A stretch of 64,000 bases of DNA, taken from Actinomycetota bacterium. GTDB taxonomy: Bacteria > Actinomycetota > Acidimicrobiia > Acidimicrobiales > Ilumatobacteraceae. The DNA lies in the NCBI GenBank assembly GCA_947454105.1, contig CANGIP010000007.1, forward strand, positions 1-64,000, given 5' to 3'. Under the pieces are notes generated by a model that was given only the letters and a program-made list of their open reading frames with translations, did no database searches and was not told the DNA's origin. Below are positions 24,600-33,303 of the stretch, in pieces. Each line of letters opens with the position of its first letter. The first letter of the stretch is position 1. A program made the position numbers and the translations under genes.

Positions 24600-25852
24600 G
24601 TCCTTCCCCGCGCATCTTGACCATCATGGGTTCTGGCGAAACTGCGCCCACGATGATGAAACATCACCGTGAATTGATTGCCCGATTTCCCGGAACACCC
24701 AAAGCAGTTGTTCTTGATACTCCTTACGGCTTTCAGGAAAATGCTGCCGAACTCGCTTCAAAGGCTGTTGAGTATTTTCGCAAAAGTGTCGGACATCCGA
24801 TTGAAATCGCGGGGCTCACTCGACTGCACGATGAAGATACTTTGATTATTGAGCAAGGACTCTCTCGAGTTCGCCAAGGTGATTACGTCTTTGCCGGCCC
24901 TGGAAGTCCGACTTATGCGCTTCGCCAATGGGCTGGCACATCTGTTCCTGACATCGTGCGTGGAAAAATGCGTACTGGTGGCGCAGTTACCTTTGCATCT
25001 GCTGCGGCATTGACTCTTGGTCGTTACACGGTTCCGGTGTACGAGATTTACAAAGTTGGCAATGATCCATACTGGCTCGAAGGACTCGATGTCCTGGGCG
25101 AAATCGGACTGAATGTCGCGGTGATCCCCCATTACGACAATGCTGAAGGTGGCCATCACGACACGCGTTTTTGCTACATGGGCGAACGTCGACTCTTAAT
25201 ACTTGAAGAACAACTCCCGACTGATGCTCATGTCATCGGCGTTGATGAGCACACCGGAGTCATTCTCGACCTTGATTCAAACACAGCGACCGTGATCGGC
25301 AATAGCACCATTACCGTACGCATTAAAGGACATTCAACAATCCACAATGCTGGCGATGTGATCTCGATTGATGCACTTCGCGACCCAGCCACTGGAGCAA
25401 CGAATATTCCAATACAAGTCACTCCAACTGATAGCCCGCAAGCAGAACCCAAAAAAGACTCGACGTCTTTAGGTGCCGACACACACGCCGCCGAACGGGC
25501 GTTCAATGAAGCAATGTCCACCGGTGATGCTGCGGGTGCCGCCCGAGCCGTGCTCTTGCTTGAATCGGCAATTCATGCCTGGTCGGCCGACACCTTGCAA
25601 GGCGAAGAAATGGATAATGCCCATGCCGCTTTACGCTCAATGATTGTTCGTTTGGGCGATGCCGCAATCGGCGGGCTTGCCAATCCTCGTGATGCTCTCG
25701 AACCGATCATGAATGTGCTTCTCGAACTTCGCTCGGTCGTTCGGGCTGACAAACGCTACGACCTCTCCGATTTGATTCGTGATCGTTTAGCCGTCATCAA
25801 CTTCGAAGTGCGCGACACCCCGCAAGGTGTTGAGTGGGTCATCAACTCGTAA
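24596..25852 (+). CDS. S51-peptidase-like domain fused to CysRS C-terminal-like domain
   Basis: A 418-residue two-domain protein. Residues 1-265 resemble the peptidase S51/cyanophycinase fold: ILTIMGSGETAP, FAGPGSPTYALRQW (about 99-112), then GGAVTFASAAALTLG, where S135 sits at the nucleophile position but the usual GxSAGA is altered. IPHYDNAEGGHHDTRFCY follows. A linker leads to residues 297-418, which look like the C-terminal helical domain of cysteinyl-tRNA synthetase: LLELRSVVRADKRYDLSD, then LIRDRLAVINFEVRDTPQG. The synthetase catalytic domain is absent. Function unknown. ATG overlaps the hydrolase stop. Confidence 0.75.
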   Translation: MSPSPRILTIMGSGETAPTMMKHHRELIARFPGTPKAVVLDTPYGFQENAAELASKAVEYFRKSVGHPIEIAGLTRLHDEDTLIIEQGLSRVRQGDYVFAGPGSPTYALRQWAGTSVPDIVRGKMRTGGAVTFASAAALTLGRYTVPVYEIYKVGNDPYWLEGLDVLGEIGLNVAVIPHYDNAEGGHHDTRFCYMGERRLLILEEQLPTDAHVIGVDEHTGVILDLDSNTATVIGNSTITVRIKGHSTIHNAGDVISIDALRDPATGATNIPIQVTPTDSPQAEPKKDSTSLGADTHAAERAFNEAMSTGDAAGAARAVLLLESAIHAWSADTLQGEEMDNAHAALRSMIVRLGDAAIGGLANPRDALEPIMNVLLELRSVVRADKRYDLSDLIRDRLAVINFEVRDTPQGVEWVINS

Positions 25853-26404
25853 TTAGCGAGCGAGCAATCGCTTTTCTAATTCGTCGATTCGGCTCATTAA
25901 TTGAGCAAAGCGATCCGCCTCTTCACTGCTTGGCTTCAATCGCACAACGATGTGTCCATTTGGCTCAATAACGCATAGCTCAACATCATCGATTGTTCGT
26001 GCGCCAGCTTCGGTGATTGCCTGCTGAATATCTTCAGCACCTAATCGTTCACGCCGAATTGATCGCTCACGGGCTTCGCCATCTTTGATTAAGACAATCT
26101 CTGAACCAATCAATAATCGTCGCATCTTACGACTGCGTTGAGTAAGCAACACCGCCAGTCCGTTGACCAAGAACAAAACCGTCGCACCGATGATTGCCCC
26201 AGAAACTGACTCATCATGTCCAATAATCCCGTTTTGCACCGCATTGGCGACTGCAAGCAGAACGACGAAGTCCATCATGTTCAATTGAGACAGTTCTCGT
26301 CGACCTCCCAGTCTGAGCCCGACCAATAAGAACAAGTAGATCAATATCGGGCGAACTATTTTTTCAACTACCGACAGATCAAGATGAAGAATGTTATGCC
26401 ACAT
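25853..26404 (-). CDS. DUF421 membrane protein (YetF-like)
   Basis: A 183-residue membrane protein with three N-terminal helices and a cytoplasmic DUF421 domain: RRELSQLNMMDFVVLLAVANAVQNGI, RRLLIGSEIVLIKDGE, and IDDVELCVIEPNGHIVV. The cellular role of the family is not established. I place the start at ATG 26404 because a TACGCT hexamer lies seven bases upstream; GTG 26428 is in frame. It lies downstream of the metal ABC importer in the same direction but may have its own promoter. Its stop abuts the end of the S51/CysRS-like gene. Confidence 0.82.
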   Translation of the reverse strand: MWHNILHLDLSVVEKIVRPILIYLFLLVGLRLGGRRELSQLNMMDFVVLLAVANAVQNGIIGHDESVSGAIIGATVLFLVNGLAVLLTQRSRKMRRLLIGSEIVLIKDGEARERSIRRERLGAEDIQQAITEAGARTIDDVELCVIEPNGHIVVRLKPSSEEADRFAQLMSRIDELEKRLLAR

Positions 26405-26411
26405 GCCGATC

Positions 26412-26417
26412 AGCGTA
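26412..26417 (-). promoter_or_regulatory. Leaderless -10 hexamer TACGCT
   Basis: On the minus strand TACGCT ends seven bases before ATG 26404 of the DUF421 gene. Confidence 0.4.
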
Positions 26418-26455
26418 TGACGAAGCACTACCTAATGACTGGACAACACACCCAA

Positions 26456-27307
26456 TTAATGGTGGTTAATACCGGCGAGTTGTGTGCGACGTCGAACTCC
26501 TACAACCGAATACGCCGCGATAAAGACCAGAGTGCCCGCCAAGATGATGACCGCTCCGCTTGGAATGTCGGCATACCAACTGATGTACATACCCACGCCG
26601 CCGAAAATTGCTCCGAGAACTGGCGAAAGCCACAGCATCCGACCAAAAGAATTCGTCAGCATTCGAGCGGTGACTGCGGGAAGAACTAACAGTGCAGAAA
26701 TGAGTAGTACTCCGATCACCCGAACGGTCACCAAGATCGTTGCTGATAGCAAAACCATCAACACTGCTTCCATCGCCGGAACGCTGACTCCACTGACTCC
26801 AGCAACCTCGGGATCAAATGTGGCAAACAAAAGTTTGCGATACAAACCAATGATGACAACGACACTTAAAACACCAACGCCAGCAACGGCCAAAATATCG
26901 CTCGTGAAAACTCCTAGAACATTGCCGAAGAGAACTGCATCAATACTTCTTTTGGCCTGACCAAAACGAGCCTGCAACGCCAACCCCATCGCAAACGATG
27001 CCGTCGTGATCACTCCAATGGCGGCATCGGCACCAATGATGCGCTTACGGGAGACTCGACCAATCATTAATCCAGAAGCAAGGCCCCAGAATCCGGCACC
27101 AAGAAAGTAATTCAAGTTCAGAACTGCGGCCAATGCGGCACCACCAAAAACCGCATGGCTGAGACCATGTCCGATATAGCTCATTCCACGCAAAACCACA
27201 AAGACTCCGATGAGCCCACAAAGAGCACCAGCCAAGGTCGCGATGATCAATCCGTTGCGAAAGAACTCATACGAAAAAGGTTTGAGCAGATCAACCGCGA
27301 TCATCAC
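26456..27307 (-). CDS. Metal ABC transporter permease (ZnuB/MntB type)
   Basis: A 283-residue ABC-3-family permease with about eight membrane helices. Family segments include LAGALCGLIGVFVVLRGMS, YIGHGLSHAVFGGAAL and IGVLLISALLVLPAVTARML. It forms the channel for zinc or manganese with the ATPase and binding protein encoded upstream. ATG 27307 overlaps the ATPase stop (ATGA). The metal cannot be decided from the sequence. Confidence 0.92.
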   Translation of the reverse strand: MMIAVDLLKPFSYEFFRNGLIIATLAGALCGLIGVFVVLRGMSYIGHGLSHAVFGGAALAAVLNLNYFLGAGFWGLASGLMIGRVSRKRIIGADAAIGVITTASFAMGLALQARFGQAKRSIDAVLFGNVLGVFTSDILAVAGVGVLSVVVIIGLYRKLLFATFDPEVAGVSGVSVPAMEAVLMVLLSATILVTVRVIGVLLISALLVLPAVTARMLTNSFGRMLWLSPVLGAIFGGVGMYISWYADIPSGAVIILAGTLVFIAAYSVVGVRRRTQLAGINHH

Positions 27308-28119
27308 GATGCACTGCTTCGATTCAAACGATTACGCAATTCGTCGCCGCCTTGTTCAAGGACAACGGGCATTCCTCCGTGTTGCAAAACTTCCATCGGC
27401 GCGCCATAAGTACGTTCCAAAAAGTATGGCTGCAATACTTCTGCTGGACTTCCATCGGCAATCACGGTTCGGTTGAAGCACACCAAACGTGGAAGGTGGG
27501 CCGCCAATCCATTCAGATCGTGGGTTGTAAGAACGATGGCAATGCCATCTCCATTTGGAGGACTTTCATTCAAGTCGGCAAGAACATGAAGAACCTCATG
27601 TCGAGTTCGCACATCAACGCCAGCTGTCGGTTCGTCGAGAATCAACATGTCAGGCTTTTGAATGAGGGCGCGTGCCAAGAAGACTCGCTGCTGTTGACCA
27701 CCCGATAACTCTCGAATATGACGCTGCGTCAATCCACCCAATCCCAAGCGTTCGAGCACATCTTCAATCAATGAAATCTCGGAAGCTTGCGCTTGCGGTC
27801 GCATCAATCGTTGCGGTCGGCTCATACCGACGACTTCACCCACAGTGACCGGGAAATTCCAGTCGACTGTCTCTAATTGGGGAACATACGCCAAACGCAA
27901 TCCGGGTTGCCGTTTTATAGAACCGTGAATTGGCTTCACTGATCCCAACATTGCGCGCAGCAATGTGGTTTTACCCGAACCCGAAGGTCCAACGATTCCA
28001 ACAAATTCACCACGATGGATTGTGACATCAACATTCTCAATCACTGGTGCTCCGCCATACGAACACGACATGTGCTCGCATTTCATCAAGATCGGATCTT
28101 CACCGGGACTTTTTTTCAT
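27304..28119 (-). CDS. Metal ABC transporter ATP-binding protein
   Basis: A 271-residue ABC ATPase with Walker A GPSGSGKTTLL, Q-loop in YVPQLETVDWNFPVTVGEVV, signature LSGGQQQRV, Walker B MLILDEPT and the H-loop VLTTHDLN. The VPQ-x4-DW-x-FP segment is typical of Zn/Mn importers. It powers the permease encoded immediately downstream. ATG 28119 overlaps the stop of the substrate-binding gene by four bases, so all three importer genes are translationally coupled. Confidence 0.95.
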   Translation of the reverse strand: MKKSPGEDPILMKCEHMSCSYGGAPVIENVDVTIHRGEFVGIVGPSGSGKTTLLRAMLGSVKPIHGSIKRQPGLRLAYVPQLETVDWNFPVTVGEVVGMSRPQRLMRPQAQASEISLIEDVLERLGLGGLTQRHIRELSGGQQQRVFLARALIQKPDMLILDEPTAGVDVRTRHEVLHVLADLNESPPNGDGIAIVLTTHDLNGLAAHLPRLVCFNRTVIADGSPAEVLQPYFLERTYGAPMEVLQHGGMPVVLEQGGDELRNRLNRSSAS

Positions 28120-29192
28120 TGTGGGTATTCCGCACTGTCGGTGCCGACGTCAGATGTATCAAGTGCCTTCAACAGTGAAGCGTCTCCCCCAAGCGCTTCA
28201 ATCATGGTGACGTAGTCAAAGCGCATCAGACCCAACCATGAATGGTCCTCATCTCCCGGAGCACCAAGCAAATCGTCGTCACGCAAAACGTCAACATACC
28301 TCACACCAGTCTCTTTGCCGATCTGTGAGAGAACTGATGAAGGGAATACTTCGCTACCAAAGATTGCGCTGACTCCCGTTGACTTGACTTGATCGATCAA
28401 GTCGGCAATCTCTTTTGGTGTCGGCTCTTCAAATGATGACGGCTGAATCGCCCCGATGACTTTCCACCCGTATGTCCGAGCAAAATACGCATAAGCGTCG
28501 TGGTACGTCAACAATTGGCGCTGATCTTCGGCAATCGTTGAAGTTGCTTCAGCGATTGCTTGATCGAGGGCATCGATCTTGAGCGCAAATGCTTCGTAGT
28601 TGCTTTCGTACTCAGTCGCATGAGCAGGGTCGGCCGCGACCAAAGAATCTCGAATTAGTGCCGCCATATCTCCGGCCAACTGCGGGTTGGTCCAAATGTG
28701 GGGATTTGGCTTACCGCCATCTTTCGGAAACGAGAAGTCGTAAATCCATTGGTCTTCGGGAAGGATCGCGGTTGCCAACTCGCAAATCACTGATCCGGCA
28801 CGCGCATTTGCTTGAGCCATTTCTTTGGTTGGCTCTTCTAGAGATAAGCCATTAATGAAAATAATGTCAGCGTCTTCAAGGGTCGCGGCAACACTCGGAG
28901 GTGGTTCGTAGGTGTGGCTATTAGTTCCTTCGGGAACAATCCCTTTGATCACAGTCGGCGTACCAGCGGCGATATTCGCAGCGATACTGGTGATCGGAGC
29001 CACGGTCGTCGCAATAGTCAAAGGACCATTGGCAATTGCCACGTGCATGGGGCAACTTTGGCCGCTATTAGAAAGAGAATTTCCGCCATCGGATGATTTA
29101 CTTGATGCACAGCCAGAGGCGAAAAGGGCGCAAAATACCAGCACGAAAGTCGCAAATCGCTGATAAGACCTACTTTCAACATGCACAGTCAA
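28116..29192 (-). CDS. Metal ABC transporter substrate-binding lipoprotein
   Basis: A 358-residue cluster A-I metal-binding protein. The N terminus is a lipoprotein signal with lipobox LFASGC. Probable metal ligands are the histidines of NSHTYEPPPS, PNPHIWTNP and TYHDAYAYFARTYG, and the acid in FGSEVFPSSV. It has no His-rich loop, which is often present in ZnuA, so manganese is as likely as zinc. The start is a TTG at 29192 with GGAGGGG six bases upstream; GTG 29186 is also possible. It is the first gene of the three-gene importer operon and is divergent from the large lipoprotein gene. Confidence 0.9.
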   Translation of the reverse strand: MTVHVESRSYQRFATFVLVFCALFASGCASSKSSDGGNSLSNSGQSCPMHVAIANGPLTIATTVAPITSIAANIAAGTPTVIKGIVPEGTNSHTYEPPPSVAATLEDADIIFINGLSLEEPTKEMAQANARAGSVICELATAILPEDQWIYDFSFPKDGGKPNPHIWTNPQLAGDMAALIRDSLVAADPAHATEYESNYEAFALKIDALDQAIAEATSTIAEDQRQLLTYHDAYAYFARTYGWKVIGAIQPSSFEEPTPKEIADLIDQVKSTGVSAIFGSEVFPSSVLSQIGKETGVRYVDVLRDDDLLGAPGDEDHSWLGLMRFDYVTMIEALGGDASLLKALDTSDVGTDSAEYPQ

Positions 29193-29262
29193 ATCGTACC
29201 CCTCCCTCAGCGAGGACTGACTGATTATGCGCCATACTTATGTGTGACCTTGGGGGGTTCTC

Positions 29263-31341
29263 ATGACGACAAAAAGATTTCTAACGACCGCGACAGTCTT
29301 ACTCCTGACAGTAAGCGCGTGTTCAGCAAAAAGTGACAGTTCGCAGAGCAATGACGAAACAACTTCTACATCGCCCAAAACAATTCCTGAGCAAGTTGCT
29401 CAAGAAATGACGCCTGAATTTAAAATTCGCGTTGATAAAGCCTTGGCCAAAAGTGCCGATGGGTGCGAAGAACTCGATCCGTCACAGTGCATCTTGCCTT
29501 TCCCAAGCAACCGGTACACCGTCGCTGATGCAACAACTCCTACAGGTCGGCGAGTCGCAATTCCTGCCGAGGGTTTACTAGTCAATGCGAAGGGGATTTT
29601 TATCGACCCCAACGAATGGAACCGCAACGACGGCTTTAGCCCCAACAGTTCAATTTTGACCTTGATCGCCGATCTCGACGCGAAAGCGTCAGATCTTCCA
29701 AAATGGACCGATTTAGAAGCTTCCCTTTCCAACGATGCATCCGTCGTCATCATTGATGAAGCCACGGGAGACCGCATTCCTCTTTGGGCTGAACTCGATG
29801 CTGAAACTGGAGGCGAGCAACCATTGCTCATTGTGCATCCCGCAGTCGCGCTACTCGATGGGCACACTTACTCAGTGGCGATGCGGAAGTTAAAGACAAC
29901 TACCGGTGCCGACGTTGTCCCTTCGCCAATTTTTGAGTTCTATCGCGACGGTTACACATCAGATAACGAACAACTCAATGGGCGAACAGACGAAATGGAA
30001 GCCATGTTCACTGCGTTATCGAACGCAGGGATTGAACGTTCAACGCTTCAACTCGCTTGGGACTTCACAGTTGCCTCAACAGAAAATCTCACCAGCAGAA
30101 TTTTGGCGGTTCGTGACAACACTCTCGAATGGCTTGACACTCATTCGCCTGAATACACGATCACTTCGATCGTTCCAGCATCAAAAGATGATGTAGCCGT
30201 TCAAGTTGCCGGAACATTCAAGTTGCCCACACACCTCACTGGCGACGGATCCGCTGGTCAAAAGTTTGCCTACGACTCAACAGCTCCTGGACCCAATGAT
30301 CTCCCAGTCATGGGAGAAGTTGTTGATGTGCCCTTTATCTGTCAAGTTCCAAAAGTAGCTGTTGATGATCCATCAACAGTTCTGCATCCTGGCCTATACG
30401 GCCACGGCCTATTAGGTAGCGAATACGAAATTGATTACGGCGGAGACGTGCGAGCACTCGCTCAAGAAGCTGACGTTTTGTTTTGCGCAACAAAGTGGGC
30501 TGGTATGAGCGAAGACGATGTCGGCAACGCCGTAGTTTCATTACAAGATCTTTCGAATTTTCCGACAGTTGCCGACCGTTTGCAGCAAGGCATCGTCAAC
30601 ATGATTGCGCTTGGACGTTTGATGAATACCACCGATGGAATCCTTTCTGATCCAGCATTTGGTGATATCAACATTGCGGGTGACTTGGTGTACTACGGAA
30701 ATAGCCAAGGCGGCATTATGGGTTCGGCATTGACTGCTGTGTCCCCTGATATTTCACGCGCCGTGCTCGGCGTACCTGCCACCAACTACGGACTCTTGCT
30801 GTTGCGTTCTGTTGACTTCGACCAATACGAATCAATTATGGAACCGGCTTATCCCGCTCGAAGTGATCGAACAATTGCTATTTCATTGATGCAAATGCTT
30901 TGGGATCGTGGGGAAGGCGGCGGATATATCAATCACATCACCCGCGATCCTCTCCCAGGTACCCAGCCGAATAAGGCGGTACTCATGCACGTTGCTTGGG
31001 GCGACCATCAAGTCAGTGAACTCGCCGCGTTTAACGAAGCACGTTCGCTCGGCGCCAAGATCTATCGACCGGTTGTTGCCGAGGGCCGTTCACGCGAGGG
31101 AACGCCTGGTTGGGGTCTCGATTCCGTCGCCGATGGAGATACTGGTTCGGTCATCGTTATTTGGGACTCAGGCGCCGACATGATTCCGATCGAGGCCACC
31201 CCACCTGGTGGCGAGCATGACCCCCATGAAGACCCGAGAGACGATCAGGTCGCTCGAAGTCAAATGGCGGCATTTTTGTTCAATGGAGTATTCACCGATG
31301 TTTGCGGTGGCAAGCCCTGCATAGCAAAACAGAGTGGTTAA
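29263..31341 (+). CDS. Large secreted lipoprotein with alpha/beta-hydrolase motif
   Basis: A 692-residue exported lipoprotein: signal MTTKRFLTTATVLLLTVSAC with C20 as lipidated residue, then a Ser/Thr-rich linker. The N-terminal half (DPSQCILPFPSNRYT, GFSPNSSILTLI) resembles the N-terminal domain of bacterial virulence-factor lipases. The C-terminal half has a nucleophile elbow YYGNSQGGIMGS (S481) and HGLLGSEYEI near the oxyanion hole, so it is probably an esterase or lipase. Two Cys at the C terminus (DVCGGKPC) may form a disulfide. The substrate is unknown. It stands alone, divergent from the metal importer. Confidence 0.75.
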   Translation: MTTKRFLTTATVLLLTVSACSAKSDSSQSNDETTSTSPKTIPEQVAQEMTPEFKIRVDKALAKSADGCEELDPSQCILPFPSNRYTVADATTPTGRRVAIPAEGLLVNAKGIFIDPNEWNRNDGFSPNSSILTLIADLDAKASDLPKWTDLEASLSNDASVVIIDEATGDRIPLWAELDAETGGEQPLLIVHPAVALLDGHTYSVAMRKLKTTTGADVVPSPIFEFYRDGYTSDNEQLNGRTDEMEAMFTALSNAGIERSTLQLAWDFTVASTENLTSRILAVRDNTLEWLDTHSPEYTITSIVPASKDDVAVQVAGTFKLPTHLTGDGSAGQKFAYDSTAPGPNDLPVMGEVVDVPFICQVPKVAVDDPSTVLHPGLYGHGLLGSEYEIDYGGDVRALAQEADVLFCATKWAGMSEDDVGNAVVSLQDLSNFPTVADRLQQGIVNMIALGRLMNTTDGILSDPAFGDINIAGDLVYYGNSQGGIMGSALTAVSPDISRAVLGVPATNYGLLLLRSVDFDQYESIMEPAYPARSDRTIAISLMQMLWDRGEGGGYINHITRDPLPGTQPNKAVLMHVAWGDHQVSELAAFNEARSLGAKIYRPVVAEGRSREGTPGWGLDSVADGDTGSVIVIWDSGADMIPIEATPPGGEHDPHEDPRDDQVARSQMAAFLFNGVFTDVCGGKPCIAKQSG

Positions 31342-31359
31342 CAAAGTTCAAAAACATAT

Positions 31360-31968
31360 CTAAGAACCAATCAGAAGGTTGGCAATCACTGAATTAATCA
31401 CAGCCACCAATTCTTCTGGCTCAACATGATCTTCAGCCACGTCATTGAGAATCAAACCGAAGGCGTAACCCTGAATAAAGAGAGCCAAAGCTTGGGCGTC
31501 CAAATGCGAAGAGATCCATCCTCGTTCTTGCCCAACGCTGATCACGCGAGTCATTTGATCATTGAGGAGTTTTTGCTCATGGCCGATGCGAGCAGCAAAT
31601 CGCTCTCGACCTTGAGTCGCAGTGATAATGCGCGCTCGCTGAATTCGACTGATTGCGCGCTGCGGTTGCATCGCCGTTCGTGTGATTGCCGAAATCAATT
31701 GCACGAATTTATCTCGATCGGTCGCCGCATCAAGCGCGACTTGAATAGCAGCAATGTCAACAGCAACATATTCAGTAAAAATCCGTACTTGCACGCATTC
31801 AACAAGATCAACAAAGTCTTCAAAATGGTGATAAAGCGAACCTTTTGATATCCCCGAAGTGGTCAACAACTGTTCGACAGTGAAGCCGTACATGCCAAAT
31901 TCTTTCGCCAACTCAACGCCACAATCAATCAGCGCTCGATGTGTTGGGTGTTCAATAGTTTTAGACAC
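31360..31968 (-). CDS. TetR-family transcriptional regulator
   Basis: A 202-residue regulator with the N-terminal TetR helix-turn-helix FTVEQLLTTSGISKGSLYHHF (the family pattern ISKGSLYHHF is clear), followed by a helical ligand-binding domain. The ligand is unknown. It lies 38 bases downstream of an acyl-CoA dehydrogenase gene on the same strand, so acyl-CoA-responsive control of the neighbouring fatty-acid genes is plausible (inference). The start is GTG 31968. Confidence 0.9.
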   Translation of the reverse strand: MSKTIEHPTHRALIDCGVELAKEFGMYGFTVEQLLTTSGISKGSLYHHFEDFVDLVECVQVRIFTEYVAVDIAAIQVALDAATDRDKFVQLISAITRTAMQPQRAISRIQRARIITATQGRERFAARIGHEQKLLNDQMTRVISVGQERGWISSHLDAQALALFIQGYAFGLILNDVAEDHVEPEELVAVINSVIANLLIGS

Positions 31969-32006
31969 GCTTAATAACTATCACAGGCTGGTTGCCCAAT
32001 TACGAA

Positions 32007-33227
32007 TCATCGTGTCAATGACTTCTGAGTTTCGGCCCAAGTCATACCTTTCAGCACATCGTTATCGTGAGGCAAACCAAGAACTCTCTCGGCAACAATG
32101 TTGCGCTGAACTTCGCCGGTTCCTCCACCGATTGTGAGTGATCGCGCAAACATGTAGCCGTCGAACCAGCCCGGATGCTCGAGTGCGCGCAAACCTACGC
32201 CTCCGCCGCCACCCAATCCGTTATGGGCCCCGCGTTCGCTGTTGTCGACGCCACCCCTGAGCATTCCGTCTGCGCCAAGTAAATCGCGGGCAACTTCCAT
32301 GACGTTTTGCCCATGTTCGTCAGCCAAAACCTTGCGAATACTGGCTTCGGGCCCTGGCTGCTCTCCTCGTAACCGAGCCGAAAGTGTCCGCATGCGAATG
32401 AGGTCAAGCAAGACATGTTCTGTATAGATAGTTGCGAGACGCTGTCGCATGACTGGATCGCTCACTGGTCCTCGCTCACGTACCGCATCAAGCATTTCAA
32501 GAGCAGTGGGGCCGCTTCCCCACAACACGCCACCTGTCGACAAAGACACCCGTTCATTGCCGAGTGTTACCTTGGCTAACCGCCAACCTTCATCTTGTTC
32601 GCCGACCAAGTTCTGCGCCGGAATTCGCACATCAGTAAAAAAGACTTCGTTGAAAGTGCTCGCACCCGTCATCTCTTTAATGGGACGAATTTCAATCCCA
32701 GGTAAATCCATCGGACAAATGAAATACGAAACACCTTTATGTTTTGGCGCGTCTGGATTGGTGCGCGCGATCAAGATTCCGTATTTGGCATGCTGGGCAC
32801 CACTTGTCCAAATCTTTTGTCCATTGACGATGTACTCATCGCCATCACGCACTGCACGCGTACCAAGGTTCGCCAAGTCGCTTCCACTGTTTGGTTCACT
32901 AAATAATTGACACCAAAAATCTTCACCAGACAACAGGCGCAAGATGTACTTCTGCTTTTGCTCTTCGGTGCCAGCAAACATGATTGTTGGACCGGCCCAA
33001 CCAATGCCGATGGGGTTGGCTGGACGACGAATCCCGGCTTTGGCTAATTCGTCATCAATGATGATTTGGTGAATTGGATCGGCCGCTAAACCGAAAGGGG
33101 CAGGCCAATGTGGTGCGACATAGCCCGCTTCAGCCAAAACTCGACCCGTTGGATTTGGGTGGGCGGCAATCCATTCTCGAACGACGATTCGGCGAGGATC
33201 ATCTGCGGCAGGTAACTGAAAGTCCAT
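32007..33227 (-). CDS. Acyl-CoA dehydrogenase
   Basis: A 406-residue FAD-dependent acyl-CoA dehydrogenase that introduces a 2,3 double bond into an acyl-CoA. Family motifs are FWCQLFSEPNSGSDLANL, YIVNGQKIWTSGA, ARTNPDAPKHKGVSYF, MTGASTFNEVFFTDV and the C-terminal GGGTGEVQRNIVAERVLG. It resembles the heterotetrameric ChsE-type dehydrogenases of steroid side-chain breakdown; the gene at 35920 could encode the partner. A glycine-rich stretch (NGLGGGGGVG) lies near residue 345. Start ATG 33227 is supported by TAAGGT six bases upstream. It is divergent from the acyl-CoA synthetase gene. Confidence 0.9.
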   Translation of the reverse strand: MDFQLPAADDPRRIVVREWIAAHPNPTGRVLAEAGYVAPHWPAPFGLAADPIHQIIIDDELAKAGIRRPANPIGIGWAGPTIMFAGTEEQKQKYILRLLSGEDFWCQLFSEPNSGSDLANLGTRAVRDGDEYIVNGQKIWTSGAQHAKYGILIARTNPDAPKHKGVSYFICPMDLPGIEIRPIKEMTGASTFNEVFFTDVRIPAQNLVGEQDEGWRLAKVTLGNERVSLSTGGVLWGSGPTALEMLDAVRERGPVSDPVMRQRLATIYTEHVLLDLIRMRTLSARLRGEQPGPEASIRKVLADEHGQNVMEVARDLLGADGMLRGGVDNSERGAHNGLGGGGGVGLRALEHPGWFDGYMFARSLTIGGGTGEVQRNIVAERVLGLPHDNDVLKGMTWAETQKSLTR

Positions 33228-33233
33228 ATCACG

Positions 33234-33239
33234 ACCTTA
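33234..33239 (-). promoter_or_regulatory. Leaderless -10 hexamer TAAGGT
   Basis: On the minus strand TAAGGT ends six bases before ATG 33227; no Shine-Dalgarno sequence is visible. Confidence 0.5.
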
Positions 33240-33289
33240 TTCATGTCAATCTGGCTCCGACGAACACGATGACCGAACCGCAGAGCGTT

Positions 33290-33295
33290 TACGAT
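33290..33295 (+). promoter_or_regulatory. Possible -10 hexamer TACGAT
   Basis: TACGAT ends eight bases before GTG 33304 of the acyl-CoA synthetase gene. Confidence 0.4.
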
Positions 33296-33303
33296 GGCTC
33301 ACT

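Noticed and set aside
24596-25852. Annotation as cysteinyl-tRNA synthetase
   Set aside because: Only the C-terminal helical part is similar; HIGH and KMSKS motifs and the catalytic domain are absent.
29193-29262. Zur or Mn-regulator box upstream of the metal importer
   Set aside because: I looked for an AT-rich TGAAAAT-type palindrome in the 70-base divergent gap and found none.
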